Source of the DNA: Nostoc sp. GT001
Lineage (GTDB): Bacteria; Cyanobacteriota; Cyanobacteriia; Cyanobacteriales; Nostocaceae
Length of the DNA: 22,115 bases
Direction of reading: 5' to 3'
Assembly: GCF_030382115.1 (NCBI RefSeq)
Contig: NZ_JAUDRJ010000003.1
Location: forward strand, 2,839,062-2,861,176
Part shown: piece after piece, positions 15,291 through 22,115 of the stretch
Layout of the letters: each line of letters begins with the position of its first letter
Position numbering within the stretch: the stretch's first letter is position 1
Program-made: the position numbers and the translations under genes
Notes under the pieces: generated by a model
What the model was told of the DNA's origin: nothing
The model's database searches: none
Seen by the model: only the letters and a program-made list of their open reading frames with translations

Positions 15291-18200
15291 GGCATTCCCC
15301 CGATAATCTCTGCTTCCGCCTCTGCACTGGCATACACCGAAAAAACCACTATAGCCATCGACTCAGGCATCACCGTCAGCGACTTAGACTCCCCCAACCT
15401 CGCTAGTGCCACCGTCAGCATTACCAGTGGTTTCGCCTCTGCTCAAGACACCCTCGCCTTCACCAACCAAAATGGGATTACGGGCAGCTACGACAGCACC
15501 ACAGGTGTTTTAACCTTAACTGGCAGTTCCACTGTTGCTAACTATCAAGCCGCACTACGTTCTATTACTTATACCAACAACAGTGATAACCCCAGTCTTA
15601 CACCTCGTACCATCAGCTTTATAGTTAATGATGGGGCTGCTAATAGTACTGCCATTACCCGCGATATTAATATTACGCCGGTGAATGATGCACCTGTTGC
15701 TACTGCCACCAACTCTGCTTTGGCATACACTGAGAACGCCACTACAGTCATTGACTCAGGTATCACCGTTAGCGATGTAGACTCTGCTAACCTAGCTAGT
15801 GCCACCGTCAGCATTACCAGTGGTTTCGCCTCTGCTCAAGATACCCTCACCTTCACCAGCCAGAATGGGATTACAGGCAACTACAACAGCAGCACAGGTG
15901 TTTTAACCTTAACTGGTAGTGCCACCATTGCTAATTATCAAACTGCACTACGTTCTGTTACTTATACCAACAGTAGTGATAACCCCACTACTACACCTCG
16001 TACCGTCAGCTTTGTGGTCAATGATGGGACTGATAATAGTACTGTTGTTACCCGCAATATTAATATTACGGCAGTGAACAATGCGCCCATTGCTACTGCT
16101 ACCAACTCTGCTCTGGCATACACCGAGAACGCTACTACAGCCATCGATTCAGGCATCACCGTCAGCGATGTAGACTCTGCTAACCTAGCTAGTGCTACTG
16201 TCAGAATTAGCAGTGGTTTTATTTCTGCTCAAGATACCCTCGCCTTCACTAATCAAAATGGGATTATGGGCAGCTACAACAGCAGCACAGGTGTCTTAAC
16301 CTTAACTGGCAGTGCCACCGTTGCTAATTATCAAACCGCACTACGTTCCATTACTTATACCAATAGCAGTGATAACCCCAGTCTTACACCTCGTACCGTC
16401 AGCTTTGTAATTAATGATGGGGCTGCTAATAGTACTGCCATTACTCGCGATATTAATATTACGGCGGTGAATGATGCGCCTGTTGCTGTTAACGATAGCA
16501 TCACCACAAAAAGAAACATACCCGTTATTATTAGTGCTACTACTCTGTTAAGCAATGATAAAGATGTCGATGTTAGTGATGTTTTGAGTATTACTGACTT
16601 CACCCAACCTAGCCAAGGAAGCTTAGTTAACAACAATGACGGTACTTACACTTATACCCCTGCCCAAAACTATTATGGCTTCGATAGCTTCACTTACAGT
16701 ATAAGTGATGGGCACGGAGGCAATAGTACTGCTACCGTCAACTTGACTATTAATCAATACAATGTGATTAATGGTACTTTGGGTGCAGACAACCTGAATG
16801 GTACAGTCAATATTGATGTCATCTCAGGATTGCAGGGCAATGACACGCTCCAAGGACTAGCTGATAATGACACCCTTGATGGCGGCGATGGGAATGATTC
16901 CTTAGATGGTGGTGCAGGAGTTGACAGTCTCATCGGTGGTAAAGGCAATGATATTTATATCGTAGACAACCTGAACGATATTATTATTGAAGCCTTAAAT
17001 GCAGGCACAGATTTAGTTAAGTCTTCCGTGAGTTGGGTGTTGGGAAATAACCTGGAGAACTTAACCCTGACTGGAAGTGGGTCAATCAATGGTACTGGTA
17101 ATAGCTTTAATAACATCTTTATTGGCAATACTGGCGCTAACATTTTGAGTGGAGAAAATGGCAACGATAACCTTTTTGGTGATTCCGACAATGACACCTT
17201 GTTAGGTGGTGCAGGCAATGATACCTTAGATGGCGGTTTAGGAGCTGATAGTCTTGATGGTGGAATCGGTAATGACATTTATACTGTAGATAACGCGAAC
17301 GATATTATTATCGAAGGCTTAAATGCAGGTACAGATTTAGTTAAGTCTTCGGTGAGTTGGGTGTTGGGAAATAACTTGGAGAACTTGACCTTGACTGGAA
17401 GTGGGGCAATCAATGGTACTGGTAACAGTCTTAAGAACATCTTGATTGGAAATACTGGCGCTAACATCTTGAGTGGAGAAGATGGCAATGATAGCCTAAT
17501 TGGTGGTTCCGGTAATGACACCTTGTTAGGCGGTGCAGGTGATGACACCTTGGATGGAGGTTTAGGATCTGATAGTCTTAATGGTGGAGCTGGCAATGAC
17601 ATTTACACTGTAGACAACGTAAACGACTCGATTATTGAAGGCTTAAATTCAGGCACAGATTTAATTAAGTCTTCGGTGAATTGGGTGTTGGCAGATAACC
17701 TGGAGAACTTGACCCTGACTGGAAGTGGGGCAATCAATGGTACTGGTAATAGCCTTAATAACATCCTGACAGGAAATAGTGGTGCTAACACGTTGAATGG
17801 AGTTGATGGCAACGATAGCCTCTTTGGTAGCTCAGGTAATGACACCTTGTTAGGCGGTGTAGGTGATGACTCCTTGAATGGAGGTGCAGGGACTGACAGT
17901 CTTGATGGTGGAGTCGGTAATGATATTTACACTGTAGACAACGTAAACGACTTGATTATTGAAGGCTTAGATGCAGGCACAGATTTAGTCAATTCTTCGG
18001 TGAATTGGGTGTTGGGAAATAACCAGGAGAATTTGACTCTGACTGGAACCGGAGCAATCAATGGTACTGGTAATAGCCTTAATAACATCCTGATGGGAAA
18101 TAATGCTGCTAACACGTTAACAGGAGGAGATGGCAATGATAGCCTCTTTGGTAACTCAGGCAATGACACCTTGTTCGGTAGTGCAGGTGACGATATAATC

Positions 18201-18560
18201 GCTGGTGGAGTTGGTCGAGATGTATTGACTGGTGGAACTGGACAAGATAGCTTCAACCTAACTGGTACCCGTACTGGAGGGTATGATACGATCGCTGATT
18301 TTACTCTTGGAGAGGATACTATCTTGATTTCCAAGGCTGAATTCGGACTGGTTCAATCTCAAAATACTACGCTCGATCCGAGCTTATTTCGACTTGGTAC
18401 CACCGCGATCGCAGCGAGCGATCGCTTTATGTACGATCAAACTACGGGTAATCTTTTCTTTGACGCGGATGGAACTGGTAAGACTGCACAAGTTCTTCAA
18501 ATTGCCCAGTTCTCCAATCAGGTGGCGCTTAGTAGTGCAAATATTACTATCATTGCCTAA
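14160..18560 (+). CDS. Giant RTX repeat protein, probably secreted by a type I system
   Basis: This 1466-residue extracellular protein has no signal peptide, as expected for type I secretion. Layout: residues 1-372 hold seven repeats of about 54 residues ('EFKVNTYTT...VAMDADGDFVISWQS.GQDGS...IYAQRYN'), compatible with a seven-bladed propeller with D-x-D-G-D calcium loops. Residues 382-774 are three 131-residue cadherin/Ig-like repeats ('SALAYTENATT.IDSGITVSD', ending 'VNDAPVA'). Residues 775-868 are a different cadherin-like module ('SNDKDVDVSDVLSITDF', 'YTPAQNYYGFDSFTYSISDG'). Residues about 871-1365 are RTX nonapeptides (GGxGxDxLx) in four 108-residue super-repeats. A C-terminal domain from about 1370 ('YDTIADFTLGEDTILIS', hydrophobic end) is the usual secretion region. 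No HlyB/HlyD-type transporter lies in the window. Adhesion or surface-layer function is inferred; no enzymatic domain is seen. Confidence 0.9.
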   Translation: MTEFQVNTTTIGNQSNSTVAIDAAGNFIICWQSDGQDGTKIYAQRYNTDGTSQGDEFQVNTGTTGNQYNPVIAIDTDGDFVISWQSDSQDGTDMYARRYDSSGVAQGGEFKVNTYTTGNPYSPTAVAMDSSGDFVISWISLEEGFSYEIYAQRYNSAGVAQGNEFKVNTYTTSDQYNSTVAMDADGDFVISWQSFGQDGSTNGIYAQRYNNLGVAQGGEFKVNTYTSNNQANPTVAMDADGNFVISWQSDGQDGSINGIYAQRYNNLGVAQGGEFKVNTYTTSDQANPTVAMDADGSFVISWQSFGQDGSINGIYAQRYNNLGVAQGGEFKVNTYTTSDQTNPIVAMNAGGDFVVSWQSDGQDGSGNGIYAQLNINNGIPPIISASASALAYTEKTTIAIDSGITVSDLDSPNLASATVSITSGFASAQDTLAFTNQNGITGSYDSTTGVLTLTGSSTVANYQAALRSITYTNNSDNPSLTPRTISFIVNDGAANSTAITRDINITPVNDAPVATATNSALAYTENATTVIDSGITVSDVDSANLASATVSITSGFASAQDTLTFTSQNGITGNYNSSTGVLTLTGSATIANYQTALRSVTYTNSSDNPTTTPRTVSFVVNDGTDNSTVVTRNINITAVNNAPIATATNSALAYTENATTAIDSGITVSDVDSANLASATVRISSGFISAQDTLAFTNQNGIMGSYNSSTGVLTLTGSATVANYQTALRSITYTNSSDNPSLTPRTVSFVINDGAANSTAITRDINITAVNDAPVAVNDSITTKRNIPVIISATTLLSNDKDVDVSDVLSITDFTQPSQGSLVNNNDGTYTYTPAQNYYGFDSFTYSISDGHGGNSTATVNLTINQYNVINGTLGADNLNGTVNIDVISGLQGNDTLQGLADNDTLDGGDGNDSLDGGAGVDSLIGGKGNDIYIVDNLNDIIIEALNAGTDLVKSSVSWVLGNNLENLTLTGSGSINGTGNSFNNIFIGNTGANILSGENGNDNLFGDSDNDTLLGGAGNDTLDGGLGADSLDGGIGNDIYTVDNANDIIIEGLNAGTDLVKSSVSWVLGNNLENLTLTGSGAINGTGNSLKNILIGNTGANILSGEDGNDSLIGGSGNDTLLGGAGDDTLDGGLGSDSLNGGAGNDIYTVDNVNDSIIEGLNSGTDLIKSSVNWVLADNLENLTLTGSGAINGTGNSLNNILTGNSGANTLNGVDGNDSLFGSSGNDTLLGGVGDDSLNGGAGTDSLDGGVGNDIYTVDNVNDLIIEGLDAGTDLVNSSVNWVLGNNQENLTLTGTGAINGTGNSLNNILMGNNAANTLTGGDGNDSLFGNSGNDTLFGSAGDDIIAGGVGRDVLTGGTGQDSFNLTGTRTGGYDTIADFTLGEDTILISKAEFGLVQSQNTTLDPSLFRLGTTAIAASDRFMYDQTTGNLFFDADGTGKTAQVLQIAQFSNQVALSSANITIIA
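15304..16482 (+). repeat. Three tandem 393-bp coding repeats (cadherin/Ig-like)
   Basis: The anchor TTGCTACTGC (15697, 16090) and its counterparts at 15304 and 16483 give an exact 393-bp (131-codon) spacing. Sequence similarity between units is high at the DNA level. Confidence 0.9.
16870..18260 (+). repeat. RTX block with four exact 324-bp super-repeats
   Basis: The codons for 'VDN' recur with the same spacing (GTAGA at 16962, 17286, 17610 and 17934), a period of exactly 324 bp or 108 codons. Each unit joins several GGxGxDxLx nonapeptides to a linker with 'IIEGLNAGTDLVKSSVSWVL' and 'LENLTLTGSGAINGTGNS'. Calcium binding by the nonapeptides is known for the family. Confidence 0.9.
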
Positions 18561-18587
18561 CGCAAGCTAACTATAGCAAGCATTGAG

Positions 18588-18633
18588 AGATTACCCAGTA
18601 AGAGACAGATCAACTCTTGCTGGGTAATCTTTT
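18588..18633 (+). terminator. Strong intrinsic terminator of the RTX gene
   Basis: AGATTACCCAGTAAGAG (18588-18604) pairs with CTCTTGCTGGGTAATCT (18614-18630) through 17 bp with one G-U pair and a 9-base loop. It is followed by further Ts (18630-18633). It lies 28 bp after the RTX stop codon. Confidence 0.9.
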
Positions 18634-18670
18634 ATAAATACACATTTGAGTGCAATATAACTGCAAACTT

Positions 18671-19105
18671 TTAACTTTCCTCTTGGGAATAACCATTTTT
18701 CTCGCGTTTGAGGGTTTCTTCTAAGGCTTGAATTTGTTCGCGTCTGGCTTCCAATTCTAAGGAACGCCTTGCTAAGTCTTGGTTTTGCAACGTCAGGGAT
18801 TGTCGCCAATGTTCTGCTCGCTCGGCCTCATGCTGCAAAAACTCTGGGGTAATGCCGATGGTGAGGTAGTTTTGTACTAGATGCAGTACCCAGTTGGTGG
18901 CGTCTTCTAGTCTTTCAATATCGCCTGTAGGAGAAAGTTCGACTAAAACAAGCAAGTTCTCACTCATGATCTTTCCCTTTCCCAGCAAAATGAAAGCCTC
19001 TTCGGGAATTATCGCCCACAAGTTATCAGCTTCTTGACGCGCCAATAAGCGTAACTGGTGCTGGTCTAAAAAATCGTTTTTACGCACCTGGGCTAGATAT
19101 AGCAT
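18671..19105 (-). CDS. Conserved cyanobacterial hypothetical protein with C-terminal coiled coil
   Basis: The protein is 144 residues from the ATG at 19103-19105. A TTG at 19135 would add ten residues encoded partly by an intergenic heptamer repeat, so it is rejected as start. Residues 1-85 are mixed alpha/beta with 'QLRLLARQEADNLWAIIPEEAF' and 'ENLLVLVELSPTGDIERLEDATNWVLHLVQNYL'. Residues about 90-140 are a charged helix ('HEAERAEHWRQSLTLQNQDLARRSLELEARREQIQAL') likely to form a coiled coil. No catalytic motif, signal peptide or membrane segment is visible. I do not know its function. It lies downstream of valS on the same strand, 163 bp away. Confidence 0.7.
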   Translation of the reverse strand: MLYLAQVRKNDFLDQHQLRLLARQEADNLWAIIPEEAFILLGKGKIMSENLLVLVELSPTGDIERLEDATNWVLHLVQNYLTIGITPEFLQHEAERAEHWRQSLTLQNQDLARRSLELEARREQIQALEETLKREKNGYSQEES

Positions 19106-19121
19106 GAGGTAGCTTCGCTCC

Positions 19122-19142
19122 AATTCAAAATTCAAAATTCAA
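19122..19142. repeat. AATTCAA heptamer x3
   Basis: There are three exact copies of AATTCAA, a second STRR-like array, followed by an A-rich run. It lies just upstream of the hypothetical gene's ATG. Confidence 0.85.
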
Positions 19143-19197
19143 AAAAAATTTAATAAAAAAATAAATACCAGAATGGATATTTGGATCTTGTTAATTG

Positions 19198-19241
19198 GTA
19201 ATGGGTAATTGGGAATTATAAACACTCCTATTACCCATTAC
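19198..19241. repeat. Inverted repeat after valS
   Basis: GTAATGGGTAA (19198-19208) pairs with TTACCCATTAC (19231-19241), giving 11-bp arms with a 22-base loop, 28 bp after the valS stop codon. There is no U-tract on the minus strand, so termination is uncertain. The left part is built of TAATTGG-like heptamers. Confidence 0.6.
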
Positions 19242-19268
19242 AGTTATCCTAAGCTAAGCAGGCGATCG

Positions 19269-22115
19269 CTAAGACAAACCCTGAAGGCGATCGCGCAAAA
19301 TTTCTGCTTGTTTCTGTGCTTCTGCTAAGGCATCCCGCGCTCCCTGTACCACGTCGGCTCTAGCTCTATCTACAAAACTAGGATTGTTTAATCTGGTACT
19401 CAGAGATTGAACTTCTGCTTCGGCTTTACTCAAGCTTTTCTCTAGTTTGGCACGGACAGCTTCAATATCTACTACGCCGCTCAAAGGAATTAGCACTTGT
19501 ATTGTACCAATCACACCTGCGATCGCATTTTCTGGTTCTTGTGGTTGTTTTAATTCACTCTGCGGGAAAAAGCGTCTCCATAACTTAAGTCTCGCTTGAG
19601 CAGTTAGTAAATTTTGGCTAACAAACCAGGCTGTGTAACCAAAACCAACTAGTTCAAAGAAAGTTCCGACGAGGGGAGTGTCATCAATGGCATACCCCAC
19701 AGCTAAACCCAATCTACCAAATACAATGGCCACAATAATTAAGCCAATTGTCTTCAAACCCCTTTGAGGTTTTTTGGCAGCAACAGTTTGGTTTTGTTGT
19801 TTGTCAGTAATGATTAAAGTCTCAACCTTTGCCAAATCTTTAATATAAGACTGTCCAGCAGTAAGGATTTCCCGCTCTTTCTCACTTTCAGTTTGTAAAT
19901 TCGCTGTCACTTTTACGCCTGGTTTAATATCCGCTTCAGCCCGCAAATTCCGAATTGTGCGGATAGTACCAATCAGCAATTCAAACTGTTCTTCTAAAGC
20001 TATATCAACTAGGTTGACATCTATCTGGGGATAGGTTTGTAATGGTAAAGTTTGCGGTGAATCTGCTGATTGTTGGGTGAGAGTTTGCCATATTTCCTCA
20101 GTAATATGCGGCATGAAGGGATGAAGCAGTTTCAAAATCCCTTCTAGCACGTAGGCAAGAGTTTGCTCTGCTACCCGCCTTGATGCGGAGTCTGCACCTG
20201 TTTGCAACCTAGATTTCACCAGTTCAATATATTGATCGCAGAAATCACCCCAGATGAATTCGTACAATCCCTTAGCTGCTTCCCCTAAACCATAATTATC
20301 GATGTAATTGGTGGTTTGTTTGACAACTTGATGATACCGCGAGATAATCCAGCGATCGCTCAATTCTGTGGCGACTGGATTTCCCAATTGTTGCGGCGTT
20401 TGTCCATCCAAATTCATCATCACAAACCGGGCAGCATTCCACAACTTGTTTGCAAAGTTGCGGGATGCTTCTACAGATGCCGATTCATCCTTTTTGCGAT
20501 CATACTCCAGGCGAATATCTTGACCCGCGCCAGCCACCTCCCTAATTAAGGTATACCGCAGGGCATCAGTACCATATTTGTCAATTAATAACAACGGGTC
20601 AATCCCATTACCTTTGGTCTTTGACATCTTCTGACCTTTTTCATCCAGCACCAAGCCATGAATGTAAACTGTTTGGAAAGGCATTTGCTGCGTAAAATGC
20701 CCAGCCATCATAGTCATTCTGGCTACCCAGAAAAAGATAATGTCAAAGCCTGTTACCAAAGTGGTAGTCGGGTAGTAAGTTGCTAAATCTTGAGTTTGTT
20801 CTGGCCAGCCCAAAGTAGAAAACGGCCAAAGTCCAGAAGAAAACCAAGTATCCAGAACATCTGGATCTTGTTCTAACTTGACATTTTCGCCAAATTGTAA
20901 TTTAGCTTTCTCCCAAGCTTCAGTTTCCGATTTTGCGACTACAAACGGCGTGTTATCGGTAATTTGCCCATCTGTTTCACTGACAGCGTACCAAGCAGGA
21001 ATTTGGTGTCCCCACCATAATTGGCGAGAGATACACCAATCAGTAAGTTTTACTAGCCAATCACGATAAACCTTTGTCCAGCGTTGGGGGACAAACTCTG
21101 GAGAAGTTTGCTGGTCGAGGAATTCGAGAGTGTTGTCAGCTAGGGGGCGAATTTTGACGAACCACTGAGTCGAGAGGAGGGGTTCAATAGGTACTTTACC
21201 GCGATCGCTGTAGGGAACGGTATGCTTATAATCTTCGATCTTCACCAAAAAGCCATCTGCTTCTAGGCGAGAAACCACATTCTTTCTAGCAACAAAGCGG
21301 TCTTGTCCTTGAAACTCCCCAGCATTGGCGTTGAGAGTGCCGTCTTTGTTCATGATGTTGATGAACGGCAGATTGTGACGCTTACCCATGTCAAAATCAT
21401 TTGGGTCATGGGCGGGAGTTATTTTCACGCAACCTGTACCGAAAGTGGGGTCAACATATTCATCGCCAATGATCGGAATTTCTCGTTGTAGAATTGGCAG
21501 AGTTAAAGTTTTGCCAATGAGATGTTTGTAGCGATCGTCATTGGGATTAACTGCTACTGCTGTATCACCCAGCATCGTTTCTGGTCGAGTTGTCGCCACC
21601 TCTACAAAACCGGAACCATCGGTGAGGGGATAGCGGAAGTGCCAGAGATTTCCATTCACCTCTTGATTTTCTACTTCCACATCAGACACAGCCGACTGAG
21701 AAGCGGGACACCAGTTAACTAAATATTCACCACGATAAATTAAGCCTTCTTCGTAGAGGCGAGTAAATGCCTCGACAACAGCTTTGGATAAACCCTCATC
21801 CAGAGTAAACCTTTCCCGTGACCAGTCCACCGAGACACCCAAGCGTCGTAGCTGATTCAGAATCGTTCCCTCAGACTCCGCCTTCCATTGCCAAGCGCGT
21901 TCTAGAAACTTCTCGCGCCCCAACTCGTAGCGAGTCTTACCCTCTTTTTTGAGTTGCTTTTCTAGCATACTATGCACAGCAATGCTGGCGTGGTCAGTTC
22001 CGGGTAGCCATAGGGTATTACGTCCCTGCATCCGGTGGTAGCGCACGAGAGTATCAATCAACGCACTTTCAAAAGCGTGACCCATGTGCAAACTGCCTAG
22101 GACATTTGGGGGGGA
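19269..22115 (-). CDS. valS: Valyl-tRNA synthetase with CAAD membrane domain (5' end cut by window)
   Basis: This class I synthetase charges tRNA-Val. The frame stays open to base 22115, so the start codon lies outside and about 948 residues are seen. The HIGH motif is HMGH (about 22075-22088), in '[12 protein letters not shown]'. The KMSKS motif is KMSKT at 20616-20630. Between them are the editing domain and '[12 protein letters not shown]'. Next come the anticodon-binding domain and then an insertion with two membrane segments (19555-19776), the cyanobacterial CAAD domain. The C-terminal coiled-coil arm ends '[18 protein letters not shown]'. CAAD-bearing synthetases are known to associate with thylakoid membranes. 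It is essential and usually single copy. Confidence 0.97.
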   Translation of the reverse strand, partial: SPPNVLGSLHMGHAFESALIDTLVRYHRMQGRNTLWLPGTDHASIAVHSMLEKQLKKEGKTRYELGREKFLERAWQWKAESEGTILNQLRRLGVSVDWSRERFTLDEGLSKAVVEAFTRLYEEGLIYRGEYLVNWCPASQSAVSDVEVENQEVNGNLWHFRYPLTDGSGFVEVATTRPETMLGDTAVAVNPNDDRYKHLIGKTLTLPILQREIPIIGDEYVDPTFGTGCVKITPAHDPNDFDMGKRHNLPFINIMNKDGTLNANAGEFQGQDRFVARKNVVSRLEADGFLVKIEDYKHTVPYSDRGKVPIEPLLSTQWFVKIRPLADNTLEFLDQQTSPEFVPQRWTKVYRDWLVKLTDWCISRQLWWGHQIPAWYAVSETDGQITDNTPFVVAKSETEAWEKAKLQFGENVKLEQDPDVLDTWFSSGLWPFSTLGWPEQTQDLATYYPTTTLVTGFDIIFFWVARMTMMAGHFTQQMPFQTVYIHGLVLDEKGQKMSKTKGNGIDPLLLIDKYGTDALRYTLIREVAGAGQDIRLEYDRKKDESASVEASRNFANKLWNAARFVMMNLDGQTPQQLGNPVATELSDRWIISRYHQVVKQTTNYIDNYGLGEAAKGLYEFIWGDFCDQYIELVKSRLQTGADSASRRVAEQTLAYVLEGILKLLHPFMPHITEEIWQTLTQQSADSPQTLPLQTYPQIDVNLVDIALEEQFELLIGTIRTIRNLRAEADIKPGVKVTANLQTESEKEREILTAGQSYIKDLAKVETLIITDKQQNQTVAAKKPQRGLKTIGLIIVAIVFGRLGLAVGYAIDDTPLVGTFFELVGFGYTAWFVSQNLLTAQARLKLWRRFFPQSELKQPQEPENAIAGVIGTIQVLIPLSGVVDIEAVRAKLEKSLSKAEAEVQSLSTRLNNPSFVDRARADVVQGARDALAEAQKQAEILRDRLQGLS
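19555..19776 (-). other. CAAD domain within valS (two transmembrane segments)
   Basis: After 'KKPQRGLK' come two hydrophobic stretches, '[20 protein letters not shown]' and '[20 protein letters not shown]', separated by 'AIDDTP', then a basic exit ('[10 protein letters not shown]'). This matches the cyanobacterial aminoacyl-tRNA synthetase appended domain. It sits between the anticodon-binding region and the C-terminal coiled coil. Confidence 0.85.

Noticed and set aside
14580..18334. Long minus-strand open frames through the RTX gene (up to 231 codons)
   Set aside because: They follow the repeat period of the plus-strand gene and encode low-complexity proline/serine/leucine-rich strings; they are shadows of the repeats.
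20316..21722. Plus-strand frames of 62-77 codons inside valS
   Set aside because: They lie antisense to a fully conserved synthetase and show no independent features.

Overview
The window is chromosomal DNA from a filamentous cyanobacterium of the Nostoc/Anabaena type. The evidence is many HIP1 octamers (GCGATCGC, for example 370-377, 395-402 and the cluster near 18404-18426), heptamer tandem repeats between genes (AATTCGT x5 at 7453-7491), a dispersed-repeat copy of Nostoc type near 1115-1150, and a valyl-tRNA synthetase carrying the cyanobacterial CAAD membrane domain. This genus call comes from pattern recognition, not from a database search.

Left part (1-2649): the 3' end of a SAM-dependent methyltransferase gene is followed by an accessory block on the minus strand. 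Read 5' to 3', that block holds a HEPN-motif protein with a TBP-like N-terminal region, five bases later a viroplasmin/RNase HI protein, and then a ParE/RelE-type toxin-antitoxin pair with a 4-bp overlap. The HEPN + RNase HI pair is the best candidate in the window for an undescribed system. Its architecture recalls the E. coli RnlA toxin, whose activity and inhibition are both reported to depend on RNase HI, but here the RNase H is encoded in the same operon.

Plus-strand efflux operon (2915-6304): a DrrA-like ABC ATPase, a DrrB-like ABC-2 permease, a MarR regulator and an MFS exporter are tightly packed, with overlaps of 44 and 35 bp. A palindrome upstream is a candidate MarR operator, and a 12-bp hairpin follows the last gene.

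Centre (6305-12103): a 467-bp spacer with promoter-like elements precedes a VOC-fold protein gene. This gene converges on recN across the heptamer repeat. An ABC1/UbiB (AarF) kinase-like gene is divergent from recN, and APS kinase (cysC) converges on it across a shared hairpin.

Right part: an 888-bp gene-poor region (12104-12991) holds a probable decayed ORF, a strong 11-bp-arm palindrome and two diverged copies of an intergenic repeat. Next come a TIGR03032-like gene and, 64 bp later, a 1466-residue RTX protein. The RTX protein has seven ~54-residue repeats that suggest a seven-bladed propeller, three 131-residue cadherin/Ig-like repeats, one further cadherin-like module, four 108-residue RTX super-repeats and a C-terminal region of type I secretion type. 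It ends at a near-perfect intrinsic terminator. A conserved small coiled-coil protein of unknown role and the 3' nine-tenths of valS, both on the minus strand, fill the rest.
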